A stretch of DNA of 63,341 nt from a virus. The notes beneath the pieces are model-generated. The model was not told where the DNA came from and did no database searches. It saw only the letters and a program-made list of their open reading frames with translations. Below, in pieces: positions 10,222 through 18,046 of this stretch. The position numbers were made by a program, and so were the translations under genes. Every line of letters starts with the position of its first letter. Within the stretch, counting starts at the first letter, position 1. Location: positions 1-63,341 of IMG/VR virus record IMGVR_UViG_3300042691_038058; one strand, 5' to 3'.

Positions 10222-10854
10222 ATGGAAAAAATATCATATCTACATAACGGACAATGGGTACTCGAGAAAGGATCTAGACAGAAGAAAATTCCGTTTAACC
10301 CAGATAAGGATATATCTAACAAAGATAGATATAGTGTGCAAGGATGGGTGACTGGTGATGTTACTAGTAGTGTAGATAAGCAGGATATTCCTCGCATGAG
10401 CGGCAACATGAGAGCTAGAGCTCTTAATAAATTAATGAGACTAGCTCAATATAGAAAAAATCCAATAACTAACAAACTAGAGTTTTTGCTACATAGAGGC
10501 GACAATAGTGCTGAAAATTATGCTAGGCGCAATAAGGGCGATCACTATCATAACGATGAAATGACAAGTTGGTCATGGACTCCAGGTATTGCTGCAGGTT
10601 TTTCACACAATGCTAGTTTCGGAGCAGATGCTAAGCCAGGCGACTTCTCGAGCGCGTGGGTTCCTGAAGATGACATACATAGTATGCCTAAGATGTATGG
10701 ACACAGAGGTGGACTGCATGAGCCTGATGGGGCTGCTCTTGGGCCAAACGAGCCAGACGAAGACTGGGGATCTAGCGCCAAAGAACAGCAGCAGTCTGCA
10801 TACGGAGAGGATGAGATTCTGGTTGCACCAGGAAAGTTTAAAATCCACAAATAA
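10222..10854 (+). CDS. Mono-ADP-ribosyltransferase, R-S-E class, 210 aa
   Basis: The protein shows the three signatures of arginine-type ADP-ribosyltransferases in order: an arginine in LLHRG (R92), a Ser-Thr-Ser-like strand in TSWSWTPGIAAGF (S116-T120), and an ExE catalytic pair in GEDEILVAPGKFKI (E196, E198). The enzyme transfers ADP-ribose from NAD to protein; in T4 the Alt and Mod enzymes modify host RNA polymerase and translation factors. It lies 59 bases before a phage sigma factor gene, which fits control of host transcription. The N-terminus MEKISYLHNGQWVLEK is shared in pattern with two other proteins here and may be a targeting tag. No clear ribosome binding site is seen. The family call is firm; the target is inferred. 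Confidence 0.85.
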   Translation: MEKISYLHNGQWVLEKGSRQKKIPFNPDKDISNKDRYSVQGWVTGDVTSSVDKQDIPRMSGNMRARALNKLMRLAQYRKNPITNKLEFLLHRGDNSAENYARRNKGDHYHNDEMTSWSWTPGIAAGFSHNASFGADAKPGDFSSAWVPEDDIHSMPKMYGHRGGLHEPDGAALGPNEPDEDWGSSAKEQQQSAYGEDEILVAPGKFKIHK

Positions 10855-10901
10855 AATAGTCTAAAAAGTAAAGGCATACAAGCAGCATGTAGGCTAATCG
10901 G

Positions 10902-10907
10902 TATAAT
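10902..10907 (+). promoter_or_regulatory. TATAAT box six bases before the sigma gene
   Basis: TATAAT is followed by CATTTC and the ATG. No -35 match is present at 16-18 bases upstream (CAAGCA at 17). The spacing would put the transcript start at or next to the A of the ATG, giving a leaderless message. Confidence 0.55.
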
Positions 10908-10913
10908 CATTTC

Positions 10914-11603
10914 ATGAGCAATAGACTAAAGATTTATTTAGAGCAGATGGGTGCTATACCGATGCTGACTCTTAAAGAGGAACTCTACTTTGCTAAGCTC
11001 GCTTTTGAAGGCGATGAGGCAGCCAAGCAGCGATTAGTAGAGTCAAATCTGCGACTAGTAGTCTCTATAGCTAAGAAATATACCTATAGCGGCATGGATC
11101 TGCTAGATCTTATACAAGAGGGAAATCTTGGCCTCATGAAGGCCGTAGAGAAATTTGAGTATAAGCGTGGCTATAGATTTAGCACTTATGCAACATGGTG
11201 GATACGTCAGTCTATTACTAGAGCCATAGCAGACACTGGAAGAACTGTTCGACTGCCAGTGCATTTAGTAGAGAGTGTAAATAAAATATTTCAGATCATG
11301 AGTCAGCATGTTCGTCTATATGGCAAAGAACCTAATCTAGAAGAACTTAGTAAACTTATGAACATGAAAGAAGATAAGTTAAAAGATCTGCTAGAGATAG
11401 CTAAGATACCACTATCACTAGACAGTAGTCCTAATTCAGAAGAAGACAGAAGTCTACTAGATAGACTGCATAAGTCTAGCATAGAATTCAGTGCCGACAA
11501 GCTAGATACAGAAGATATAGCACGTAACCTAAAGATAATACTGAAAACTCTTTCACCGCGAGAAGAGAAGATAATGCGTATAAAGTTTGGTATCTCAGAC
11601 TAG
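10914..11603 (+). CDS. Sigma-70-family factor truncated before region 4.2, 229 aa
   Basis: Region 1.2 is present ([16 protein letters not shown], residues 9-23), as are region 2 (38-107, with [22 protein letters not shown] and the -10-reading, DNA-melting [15 protein letters not shown] at 87-101), region 3 (about 114-188) and region 4.1 ([15 protein letters not shown], 213-227). The protein then stops, so the region 4.2 helix-turn-helix that reads -35 boxes is absent. No continuation is found in other frames. It should direct host core polymerase to promoters defined by the -10 box, as T4 gp55 does. No ribosome binding site precedes the ATG. Several structural genes here have TATAAT without a -35. 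Confidence 0.9.
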   Translation: MSNRLKIYLEQMGAIPMLTLKEELYFAKLAFEGDEAAKQRLVESNLRLVVSIAKKYTYSGMDLLDLIQEGNLGLMKAVEKFEYKRGYRFSTYATWWIRQSITRAIADTGRTVRLPVHLVESVNKIFQIMSQHVRLYGKEPNLEELSKLMNMKEDKLKDLLEIAKIPLSLDSSPNSEEDRSLLDRLHKSSIEFSADKLDTEDIARNLKIILKTLSPREEKIMRIKFGISD

Positions 11604-11610
11604 CAGTCTG
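11596..11610 (+). other. Perfect hairpin spanning the sigma stop codon
   Basis: CAGACT-AGC-AGTCTG forms a 6-bp stem with a 3-base loop and contains the TAG stop. It is followed immediately by TAAAAT. It may mark a 3' end or affect termination of translation. Confidence 0.5.
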
Positions 11611-11611
11611 A

Positions 11612-11617
11612 TAAAAT
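11612..11617 (+). promoter_or_regulatory. TAAAAT box seven bases before the 44-aa gene
   Basis: TGATAAAAT is followed by ATAAGCT and the ATG, a spacing that again predicts a leaderless transcript. No -35 match lies upstream. Confidence 0.4.
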
Positions 11618-11624
11618 ATAAGCT

Positions 11625-11759
11625 ATGGAAAAAGTTACCTACTTATATAATGGTCAGTGGAGCTTAGCGAAGACTGAACAGCCTTTTCAAGCGGGTGAGA
11701 TTCATGAGCTTGAAGTTCATCCACATATCGATCATCTATATAAAGTAAAAACTAAATAA
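11625..11759 (+). CDS. NGQW miniprotein, 44 aa
   Basis: The first 16 residues, MEKVTYLYNGQWSLAK, match the start of the ADP-ribosyltransferase at 10 of 16 positions, including NGQW at 9-12. The rest is acidic and His-rich (ELEVHPHIDHLYKVKTK). It appears to be a free-standing version of the tag. No ribosome binding site is present. The shared sequence with a known enzyme family member in the same operon is the main support. Confidence 0.65.
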   Translation: MEKVTYLYNGQWSLAKTEQPFQAGEIHELEVHPHIDHLYKVKTK

Positions 11760-11774
11760 GATAAGAGGCATCTA

Positions 11775-12569
11775 ATGTCGCCACTAGATAAACCAAATCA
11801 GCAGTATCCTAAAACAGCCAAGTCATATCCATCTATGATGCCTGATCTTATAACTGATATAAGCATCAGAGGCGAATCCTGGGATCAGATAGTTCAAAAC
11901 AGAGGCATACGCTTTGTGCATCGCATGGCAGCGCCATGCCCTAACATGAAAAGTCTAGACGATAACAACCACGATCCAGATTGTGCATTTTGCGACAATA
12001 GTCAGATAATATATATACAAGAAAAAGAGATATTTGGTGTTTTTACTAATAATTCACTAGAAAAACTATTTGAAGTCCAAGGAGTCTGGGAAATAGGGAC
12101 AGCGGTGATAACGTTCCCTACCGAGTATCCAGATGGCAATCAGGCTGACTTCAATATATTTGATAAGTTATTGTGCCCTGATTTTCAGATACGTCTAACT
12201 GACCTGAGACAATATGACGGAACAAGTGGAGCAACCAGCGTCAAGTATCCAATAATAAGAGTTTTCGATATATCGTCCGTAGTTAATGGCGCACTTAAGA
12301 AGTATGTGCAAGATGTTGATTTTACTATAGTTAATGGCAATATAGTCTGGGTCGCAGGAAAAGCTCCTAGCTATGATAGCATAGAAGATATAGGTGAAGT
12401 GCTATCTATAACATATTCCGCGAATCCTGTGTATAATGTAATGCAGAACATGCATGAGATACGCGCCACGCAGCAGATGGTCAATGGTCAAAAAGTAGCT
12501 AAACGATTGCCTCAGCATATTATGGTTAAGCGAGATTTTTTATTTAAGCCGGATGGTAAGGAGCTCTAG
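11775..12569 (+). CDS. Putative neck or head-tail connector protein with Cys cluster, 264 aa
   Basis: AGAGG lies six bases before the ATG. Residues about 54-75 contain CPNMKS, DPDC and FCDN, a four-Cys arrangement like a small zinc site seen in some phage head-completion proteins. The rest is strand-rich with VQDVDFTIVNGNIVW, typical of virion proteins. Its place at the head of the tail gene block supports a neck or connector role. Function is inferred mainly from position. Confidence 0.55.
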   Translation: MSPLDKPNQQYPKTAKSYPSMMPDLITDISIRGESWDQIVQNRGIRFVHRMAAPCPNMKSLDDNNHDPDCAFCDNSQIIYIQEKEIFGVFTNNSLEKLFEVQGVWEIGTAVITFPTEYPDGNQADFNIFDKLLCPDFQIRLTDLRQYDGTSGATSVKYPIIRVFDISSVVNGALKKYVQDVDFTIVNGNIVWVAGKAPSYDSIEDIGEVLSITYSANPVYNVMQNMHEIRATQQMVNGQKVAKRLPQHIMVKRDFLFKPDGKEL

Positions 12570-12582
12570 CCAGCATTTAAGA

Positions 12583-12588
12583 TATAAT
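12583..12588 (+). promoter_or_regulatory. TATAAT box before the Nudix fusion gene
   Basis: AAGATATAATGTAAGG lies 27 bases before the start codon. There is no -35 match at 17 bases (GGAGCT). Confidence 0.45.
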
Positions 12589-12615
12589 GTAAGGGCAAGA
12601 GATATTTGGAGTACT

Positions 12616-14127
12616 ATGCCTCAAGCAGCCAGTAAAAAACAATATAGATTTATGATGCAGATCCTTCATGGGAAAGGCAAGTGCACTCAGGCTCGTGGAT
12701 GTCCACCTAAAAGTGTAGCCGCAAAATACTCTTCAAATTCAGATGCGCCAGAAAGTAAAAACAAAAATAGAGGCGGCGATTGGACTAGCGAGCACCATGA
12801 AAAACATGGCAAGGGCGAAAAAACAGAGCGCAAATCTAAAAAGAAACTTAAAAAATCATTTGAGCAATATTATAGAGGACAGGGGGTAGGTCTTGTTGTT
12901 ACTGACGATAGTGGGCATATTCTTGTTGGCATTGGAAACGATGGTAAATGGCAAACGCCAGGAGGGCACGTTGATCCCGGTGAAGATTTTGTCCAAGCAG
13001 CAAAAAGAGAACTTAAAGAAGAGACAGGACTAGACGCTGGAGATCTAAATGAAATTGGTCATGCTAAGATAAACGGTAATGACTCTAAAGTATTTCTAGT
13101 AGATTCTTTTGACGGAAAACCAAAAGATACACATGAACTTAAAGATCTGCAGTTTGCACCTCTTCATAGTCTATTAGACTGGGAACTGCGGGATTGCTGC
13201 AGAGTAGGGCTAGAAATGTATGCGCACTCTGCCTTAAAAAAATCCAGCAAACTACAAGATCTAGTTATATTAGAGAAACTAAATAAAAATATACTTCGTG
13301 GTGATAATCAGCGAACTGCTACATTTGACATAAGTCATGGCGAAGCACTGAAGCTCATAGGTAATGGCTGCTTCAGAATGCTTAGCACTGCCGTTAAAGA
13401 TATGAGTGATGAGGATTTTAGAGATGTCAAGATAGATTCCTATACTATAAGCCTAAGAAAACACATGAATGATGTGTATTCTGGTCGTATAAGTGATGGC
13501 CATAAAGTAATACATCAATTTACTAATAAGTCACTGCCTCAGCTCTGTGCAGATGTCATGTCTGTATTCGAGTGGTACTCAGATGAAGATGAAAAAGTAT
13601 TCGACATACTAGACGATGAAAAACTTTCAGATGACGCTATATATGGCGGACTAGAGCAACTTGCAGATAATTATCGAAAACACAATCTTGCCAATATCTA
13701 CACTGAAGTAGAAAATATGCGAAAAGAGATACGCAATGGCGTTGCGGTAGACCTTCAGCAAGTAGAGTCTAAGATAATGGCGCTATTTGATAAGCTAGAG
13801 AATTCGCTACTAACTGTCGTAGATAAGCACAACAAACTAAACCAAGATGCTGGCAAAGAAATAGAAGATCTAGAGTCTAGGTTGTTAGAACTGCAAGAGA
13901 AAGTAGATGAACTTTCTAAAAAACCCTCTAAAGTAGATGTCGTACAATCTAAAAAGATAGATCCAAAAAAGGTCTACGAAAATGAATACATGTACTTACC
14001 TAGACCAAAAATAGAAATAGATAATAAAGGTCAAATATCTATAACATTTGACAAAGAATGGACAGATCTAGAAAAATCTAACTTCCTATGTGACATGAAA
14101 GCCAGAATAATTAAAAAGGCACGCTAA
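12616..14127 (+). CDS. Nudix hydrolase domain fused to a structural-type coiled-coil protein, 503 aa
   Basis: The start at 12616 has GGAG at four-base spacing; an in-frame start at 12553 would overlap the upstream gene. The N-terminus (AASKKQYRFMMQILHG, then RGCPPKSVAAKYS) resembles basic segments found in other phage virion-linked proteins. A complete Nudix box follows at residues 117-139 (GGHVDPGE with seven residues, then RELKEETGL), the magnesium-binding motif that hydrolyses nucleoside diphosphate-X compounds. Residues about 220-503 are helical with a coiled coil (DLESRLLELQEKVDELSKK). A Nudix enzyme inside the morphogenesis block is unusual and may mean the enzyme is carried in the virion. 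Confidence 0.8.
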   Translation: MPQAASKKQYRFMMQILHGKGKCTQARGCPPKSVAAKYSSNSDAPESKNKNRGGDWTSEHHEKHGKGEKTERKSKKKLKKSFEQYYRGQGVGLVVTDDSGHILVGIGNDGKWQTPGGHVDPGEDFVQAAKRELKEETGLDAGDLNEIGHAKINGNDSKVFLVDSFDGKPKDTHELKDLQFAPLHSLLDWELRDCCRVGLEMYAHSALKKSSKLQDLVILEKLNKNILRGDNQRTATFDISHGEALKLIGNGCFRMLSTAVKDMSDEDFRDVKIDSYTISLRKHMNDVYSGRISDGHKVIHQFTNKSLPQLCADVMSVFEWYSDEDEKVFDILDDEKLSDDAIYGGLEQLADNYRKHNLANIYTEVENMRKEIRNGVAVDLQQVESKIMALFDKLENSLLTVVDKHNKLNQDAGKEIEDLESRLLELQEKVDELSKKPSKVDVVQSKKIDPKKVYENEYMYLPRPKIEIDNKGQISITFDKEWTDLEKSNFLCDMKARIIKKAR

Positions 14128-14849
14128 TGCTAGATGTAGGTCATGAGTTAGAAAATTTAAAACACAGACTGATGGCAAAAGGCTTTTCTCTAGATGAGGC
14201 TGAAAGCATTTGCGATAGTGCATCTGATAATGTAAGAGAAGCTGTAATAGATATGGTAGCTGATGCTCTAGAAGAGGCTGTTATAGACGGAGGAGACCAT
14301 AACTCTCATAAATTTGTACAAGAGCTTATGGCGATACGCGATGGAAATCTGTTTAAGATAACTACACTATCTGGAAAAACTGACTTTTCGGAACCGCCGT
14401 TCCCTATGTTGCCAAAACTACTATCTAATGCAAAAATGGCCCATGATGGCTCTAGATATAAAAAAATACCTATGCGCGAAAGATCTAGCGAAAGCTCAAT
14501 GCCAAAAACTATAGAAAACGCAATAAAACAAATCAATAAGCAAAGACTGCAATTAAAGGCAGACAAGCAGGCAAGACTTGAAAAGCAAAGAGGCGGATCC
14601 AGTGATCCTACAGAGTCTATAGACACAATAGAGGCGCTACCTGTGCCGCAGCATGAATACACATATGATAATTCAAAGTCTGTTGCAACTCAATTTAGAA
14701 CCGCAAGCGATAAGCAAGATCCTAATTCAAAATGGGTAAGGCCTGCTAAAAAGGCCGATATGACTGAAAAGCTAGAGCAGATAAATAATCAGCTCCAGGA
14801 CAGAATAGACGATGCCATACGCTACATTATGGCACAATACGGAGGATGA
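14127..14849 (+). CDS. Putative virion protein, 240 aa
   Basis: The ATG overlaps the preceding stop (TAATG), so translation is coupled to the Nudix fusion. The N-terminal 60 residues are acidic and helical. The centre contains FKITTLSGKTDFSEPPFPML and LLSNAKMAHDGSRYKKIPMR, a strand pattern common in neck and tail-completion proteins. The C-terminal half is charged and helical. The role is inferred from position between connector candidates and the sheath. Confidence 0.5.
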   Translation: MLDVGHELENLKHRLMAKGFSLDEAESICDSASDNVREAVIDMVADALEEAVIDGGDHNSHKFVQELMAIRDGNLFKITTLSGKTDFSEPPFPMLPKLLSNAKMAHDGSRYKKIPMRERSSESSMPKTIENAIKQINKQRLQLKADKQARLEKQRGGSSDPTESIDTIEALPVPQHEYTYDNSKSVATQFRTASDKQDPNSKWVRPAKKADMTEKLEQINNQLQDRIDDAIRYIMAQYGG

Positions 14850-14852
14850 TCT

Positions 14853-15542
14853 ATGGCTTTTGTTATGTCAGAAGTTGCTCTCCAAAGACTTGTACAGCTA
14901 GGAATAGCTAACCTAAAAAATAACAGAGCTGCATTTGATTGCATATTTGCACAGTTTCTTAGAAATGAAATGCAGGCGTCCTATGGTCAAGCACACATAG
15001 ACAAGATATATAATTGGTTTACTACTACAAAAATACCTGTACTACAGGCATGGTCCTTTGACCCTACTAAAGTGCCTTCTTTTACGATACATCTTGCAGA
15101 TGAGAGTGAGGATGAGAGCAGGGCTGCCGTTTCAGATTATTTTGGTTCTGGCGAGAACTCTGAGATGTTGACTGGTGTCTCTAGCGTTTCATTAGATATA
15201 GGGATACATGCCGATAAGTCTAAGGATCATGTTCTTTGGCTTTACTATATACTAAACTATATTCTCTATAAAGAAAAGATGGCTGGGTATAATCTTGGTC
15301 TGCAATTATATACATTTAGAGCCTCTGAGTACAATAAAGAGAGCAAGTATATGGCTGATAACGTCTGGTCTAGATGGATAAGATTTAGATGCACAGTCCA
15401 GAACTATCTTGAGGGCGATCAATATGTAGAGCCAGTACTAGAGCTAGATATAGGTGCTACTACGAACAGCGACATTAATATGTCAGATGGCGATATAGAA
15501 GAAGTAGTTACAAACATAAGTCAGTATCGGAGCGATGTATGA
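14853..15542 (+). CDS. Putative tail terminator or sheath-completion protein, 229 aa
   Basis: GGAGG lies seven bases before the ATG. The protein has an N-terminal helical part, a central strand and loop part (VPSFTIHLADESEDESRAAVSDYFG) and a C-terminal strand-rich part ending in an acidic tail. The position two genes before the sheath is where contractile phages place the tail terminator. The assignment rests on synteny, not on a motif. Confidence 0.5.
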   Translation: MAFVMSEVALQRLVQLGIANLKNNRAAFDCIFAQFLRNEMQASYGQAHIDKIYNWFTTTKIPVLQAWSFDPTKVPSFTIHLADESEDESRAAVSDYFGSGENSEMLTGVSSVSLDIGIHADKSKDHVLWLYYILNYILYKEKMAGYNLGLQLYTFRASEYNKESKYMADNVWSRWIRFRCTVQNYLEGDQYVEPVLELDIGATTNSDINMSDGDIEEVVTNISQYRSDV

Positions 15543-15784
15543 ATGATAATTTGAAAGCTGAGATAAAAAAAATGGAACTAGAGCGTCATGCCGCCTCTTC
15601 AGCGAAAGGACTAGCTCAGAAGAGAGTGAAGTTTGATGTCTGGTTTTCACAAAGAAAAGATCTTATACCACCTATACATAAAAAAGAAATATTGGCTGCT
15701 GACTTTAAGGCCAGGGGGCTAGAATCAGAAGCCACCATGGAACAGTTTGATAGGGCCCTTAAATTATATGGTGTTAGTATTTAA
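15539..15784 (+). CDS. Small helical protein, 81 aa
   Basis: The protein is unrecognised. Its start overlaps the preceding stop (ATGA). It is basic and helical (LKAEIKKMELERHAASSAKG) with a C-terminal helix (EATMEQFDRALKLYG). It sits directly before the sheath gene and is probably an assembly or virion factor. Confidence 0.55.
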   Translation: MNDNLKAEIKKMELERHAASSAKGLAQKRVKFDVWFSQRKDLIPPIHKKEILAADFKARGLESEATMEQFDRALKLYGVSI

Positions 15785-15798
15785 CTAAATATGCATGT

Positions 15799-15804
15799 TA
15801 TAAT
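15799..15804 (+). promoter_or_regulatory. TATAAT box before the sheath gene
   Basis: CATGTTATAATGATT, with an extended TG, lies 33 bases before the ATG. There is no -35 match at 17 bases (AGTATT). Confidence 0.55.
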
Positions 15805-15837
15805 GATTAAAGCAATAATGACGCAATAGGAGAAAGT

Positions 15838-18018
15838 ATGGCGATTAATGTATCCTTCAATGGCGCAACTATTTATAGGCCTGGTGCTTATTCTAAGTTG
15901 ACAATAGATTTAGGTGGTAATTTTCCGCTTGGTATCGTAGGTCTAGTGGCAATATTTGGTGAATCTACTAGAGGTAAACCTGGTAGTGAAGAAGCCGATA
16001 TGTCTAGAAATTTTTTCTTACCTAATCAGATTTCTGAAGTAAGACAAAAATACGGATCTGGTCCGATCGTAGATGCGATGAACTTTCTATTTTCTCCAGC
16101 TTCTGATGGTGCTGTGCCTAATGGTGCACAGGCTGTTTATATTTATAAAACTAATTCGTCCACTAGAGCCACTATGTCATTGCCAAACTCATTCGGCACT
16201 GTTCGCTCTCTTGAGCACGGAATAGGTGGAAATACTATTACTTTCTCTGCAGAAGAAACGGCTGAAGTTGCGCCAATGTCTGAATCATCTGCGGATTTTG
16301 ACGAGTCACTTATTGCTGCTGGATCATTCGATATCTATGTTAACGGTGTTAAGAGTTCTGTAAGTGTTGCAGGCGGTTATGCCGACAACGCTGCGCTAGC
16401 TGCTGACGCTGCTACGTGGTCTGTTGCTGACGTATCATTTACTGTTAGCGGCGTTGATGGCGCATCTTCTCTATCTATAGAAATTGATGCAGATCCATTA
16501 GCGAGCCGAAATGGTTCTGGTAAAGCACTAGAACTTAAAGATGGCACTGGTGCACCTCTTGCTGCAATGAATATTGCCGAGGGTCTTGAAGTATCATCTC
16601 AAGAATCAAAAATGACACTTACTCTTAAGCAAACAAGAGACTTACTAGAAGAGCAAGAACTTATTGGCGGTAACGTTGTTATGCAGGTTGGTTTTAGCGG
16701 AGCTAGTGCAACTGCTACAGTAGAAGTAACGTCTAGTTCAATTATTCTAGATGCTGGCTCAGCGATCTCAATAAGCAAAGAGTCTTATCCAACCCTACTT
16801 CAACTAGTTAACGCGATAAATCTTAATCCAGGCTGGAAAGCTTCTCTTACTAGCACGCTATATAACTCATTATCACCTAGCGTACTTGATGAAGTTACTA
16901 TTGGTGCGAAATGTTCAAATTCATTAACTATCAAGCCTGCTCGTATCAAAAAAGATGCGTCTGAAGTGGCAAGCTTTTTTAAAGATTCATCTATTGCAGA
17001 TATCGATGATCAATCTGCTGTTGGTCTAGTTGATGCGATGAGTGAAGCTGGACTTTCTGGTGGAGCTCTTGGAGCAACAACTACGTCTTCTATAACTGCA
17101 GCTTTAGCGGCATTCGAAGAGATCAGAGTTAGCGCTGTGGTTCCTCTATTTTCTAGAGATGCAATCCTAGCCTCAGATACTCCTTCTAGTGATATTGCAG
17201 ATAACACAACAGATTCCTCGTCTAGCTACACAATACTTGGTATACATCAGGCAGTTAAGACTCACTGTAACTTAATGAGTACTACAAAAAATAGAAGTGA
17301 GAGACAGGCTTATCTTTCTTATAAAAATAGCTTTGATGCATGTAGAGAGAGATCTGGTCTACTTGCTGATCCGCGTATACAGCTATGTATTCAGGACACT
17401 AAGAATACTGATTCTCAGGGTAACATAAAGTGGTTTCAGCCTTGGGCACAATCATGTATGCTTGCTGGAGCTCGTTGCGGTTCGCCAATAGGAACTCCTC
17501 TAACGTTTAAATTCTTTAATGTTAGCGGAATTAGACACACCTCTCAGTCGATGTCTACCCCTGAAGAAGATATCGTACAAGACTTTAATCCTAATGTTAA
17601 ATACAACGAAGCTATACAAGGCGGAATAACTTTCTTTGAGCAGCCTCAGTCTGGTGGTATCAGATGTCTTCTTGATAATACCACTTATCAAAAAGACGGA
17701 AACTGGGTATACAACAGAGCAAATGTTATGTATGCTGCAGACGTGTTAAGTTTTGATTTTAGAAATCAACTTGAAAACGTATTTGTTGGTAAAAAGAATA
17801 CCATATCTGTATCTGAAGTTAGATCTATTGCCTCATCGCTATTAAGCACATATCTTGCACAAGGAATAACAGTATCTACTACTGCCGCACCAAATGGCTA
17901 TAAAGATCTATCTGTTAAGATAACTGGCAATACGATCAACATAAGTTTAGTAGCTGTTTTAGTTGAAGGCATTGATTTCGTACTTAATGATATAACTATC
18001 ACAAGAGCTGAAGCTTAA
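15838..18018 (+). CDS. Contractile tail sheath protein, 726 aa
   Basis: AGGAG lies five bases before the ATG. The N-terminus has the typical sheath opening IYRPGAYSK and a strand that leads into GIVGLVAIFGESTRG. The C-terminal 200 residues match the conserved sheath core: PWAQSCMLAGARC, GITFFEQPQSGG, the NVMYAADVLSFDFRNQL handshake region and the final strand with GIDFVLNDITI. A variable insert at about residues 110-400 decorates the surface. The sheath contracts to drive the tube through the host envelope. Its own upstream TATAAT box suits high late expression. Confidence 0.92.
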   Translation: MAINVSFNGATIYRPGAYSKLTIDLGGNFPLGIVGLVAIFGESTRGKPGSEEADMSRNFFLPNQISEVRQKYGSGPIVDAMNFLFSPASDGAVPNGAQAVYIYKTNSSTRATMSLPNSFGTVRSLEHGIGGNTITFSAEETAEVAPMSESSADFDESLIAAGSFDIYVNGVKSSVSVAGGYADNAALAADAATWSVADVSFTVSGVDGASSLSIEIDADPLASRNGSGKALELKDGTGAPLAAMNIAEGLEVSSQESKMTLTLKQTRDLLEEQELIGGNVVMQVGFSGASATATVEVTSSSIILDAGSAISISKESYPTLLQLVNAINLNPGWKASLTSTLYNSLSPSVLDEVTIGAKCSNSLTIKPARIKKDASEVASFFKDSSIADIDDQSAVGLVDAMSEAGLSGGALGATTTSSITAALAAFEEIRVSAVVPLFSRDAILASDTPSSDIADNTTDSSSSYTILGIHQAVKTHCNLMSTTKNRSERQAYLSYKNSFDACRERSGLLADPRIQLCIQDTKNTDSQGNIKWFQPWAQSCMLAGARCGSPIGTPLTFKFFNVSGIRHTSQSMSTPEEDIVQDFNPNVKYNEAIQGGITFFEQPQSGGIRCLLDNTTYQKDGNWVYNRANVMYAADVLSFDFRNQLENVFVGKKNTISVSEVRSIASSLLSTYLAQGITVSTTAAPNGYKDLSVKITGNTINISLVAVLVEGIDFVLNDITITRAEA

Positions 18019-18023
18019 TTAGT

Positions 18024-18029
18024 TATAAT
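18024..18029 (+). promoter_or_regulatory. TATAAT box before the EF-hand gene
   Basis: TTAGTTATAATCTT lies 17 bases before the ATG, just after the sheath stop. There is no -35 match (ACAAGA at 17). Confidence 0.5.
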
Positions 18030-18046
18030 CTTAAAACGAGAAATAT

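Noticed and set aside
10548-10910. Frames overlapping the ADP-ribosyltransferase (minus 120 codons, plus 91 codons)
   Set aside because: The transferase frame has all three family motifs in order; the others have no start signal and no recognisable content.
11601-11760. Possible frameshift restoring sigma region 4.2
   Set aside because: The other two frames after 11601 were read. Neither encodes anything like the region 4.2 helix-turn-helix, so the truncation appears genuine rather than a sequencing error.
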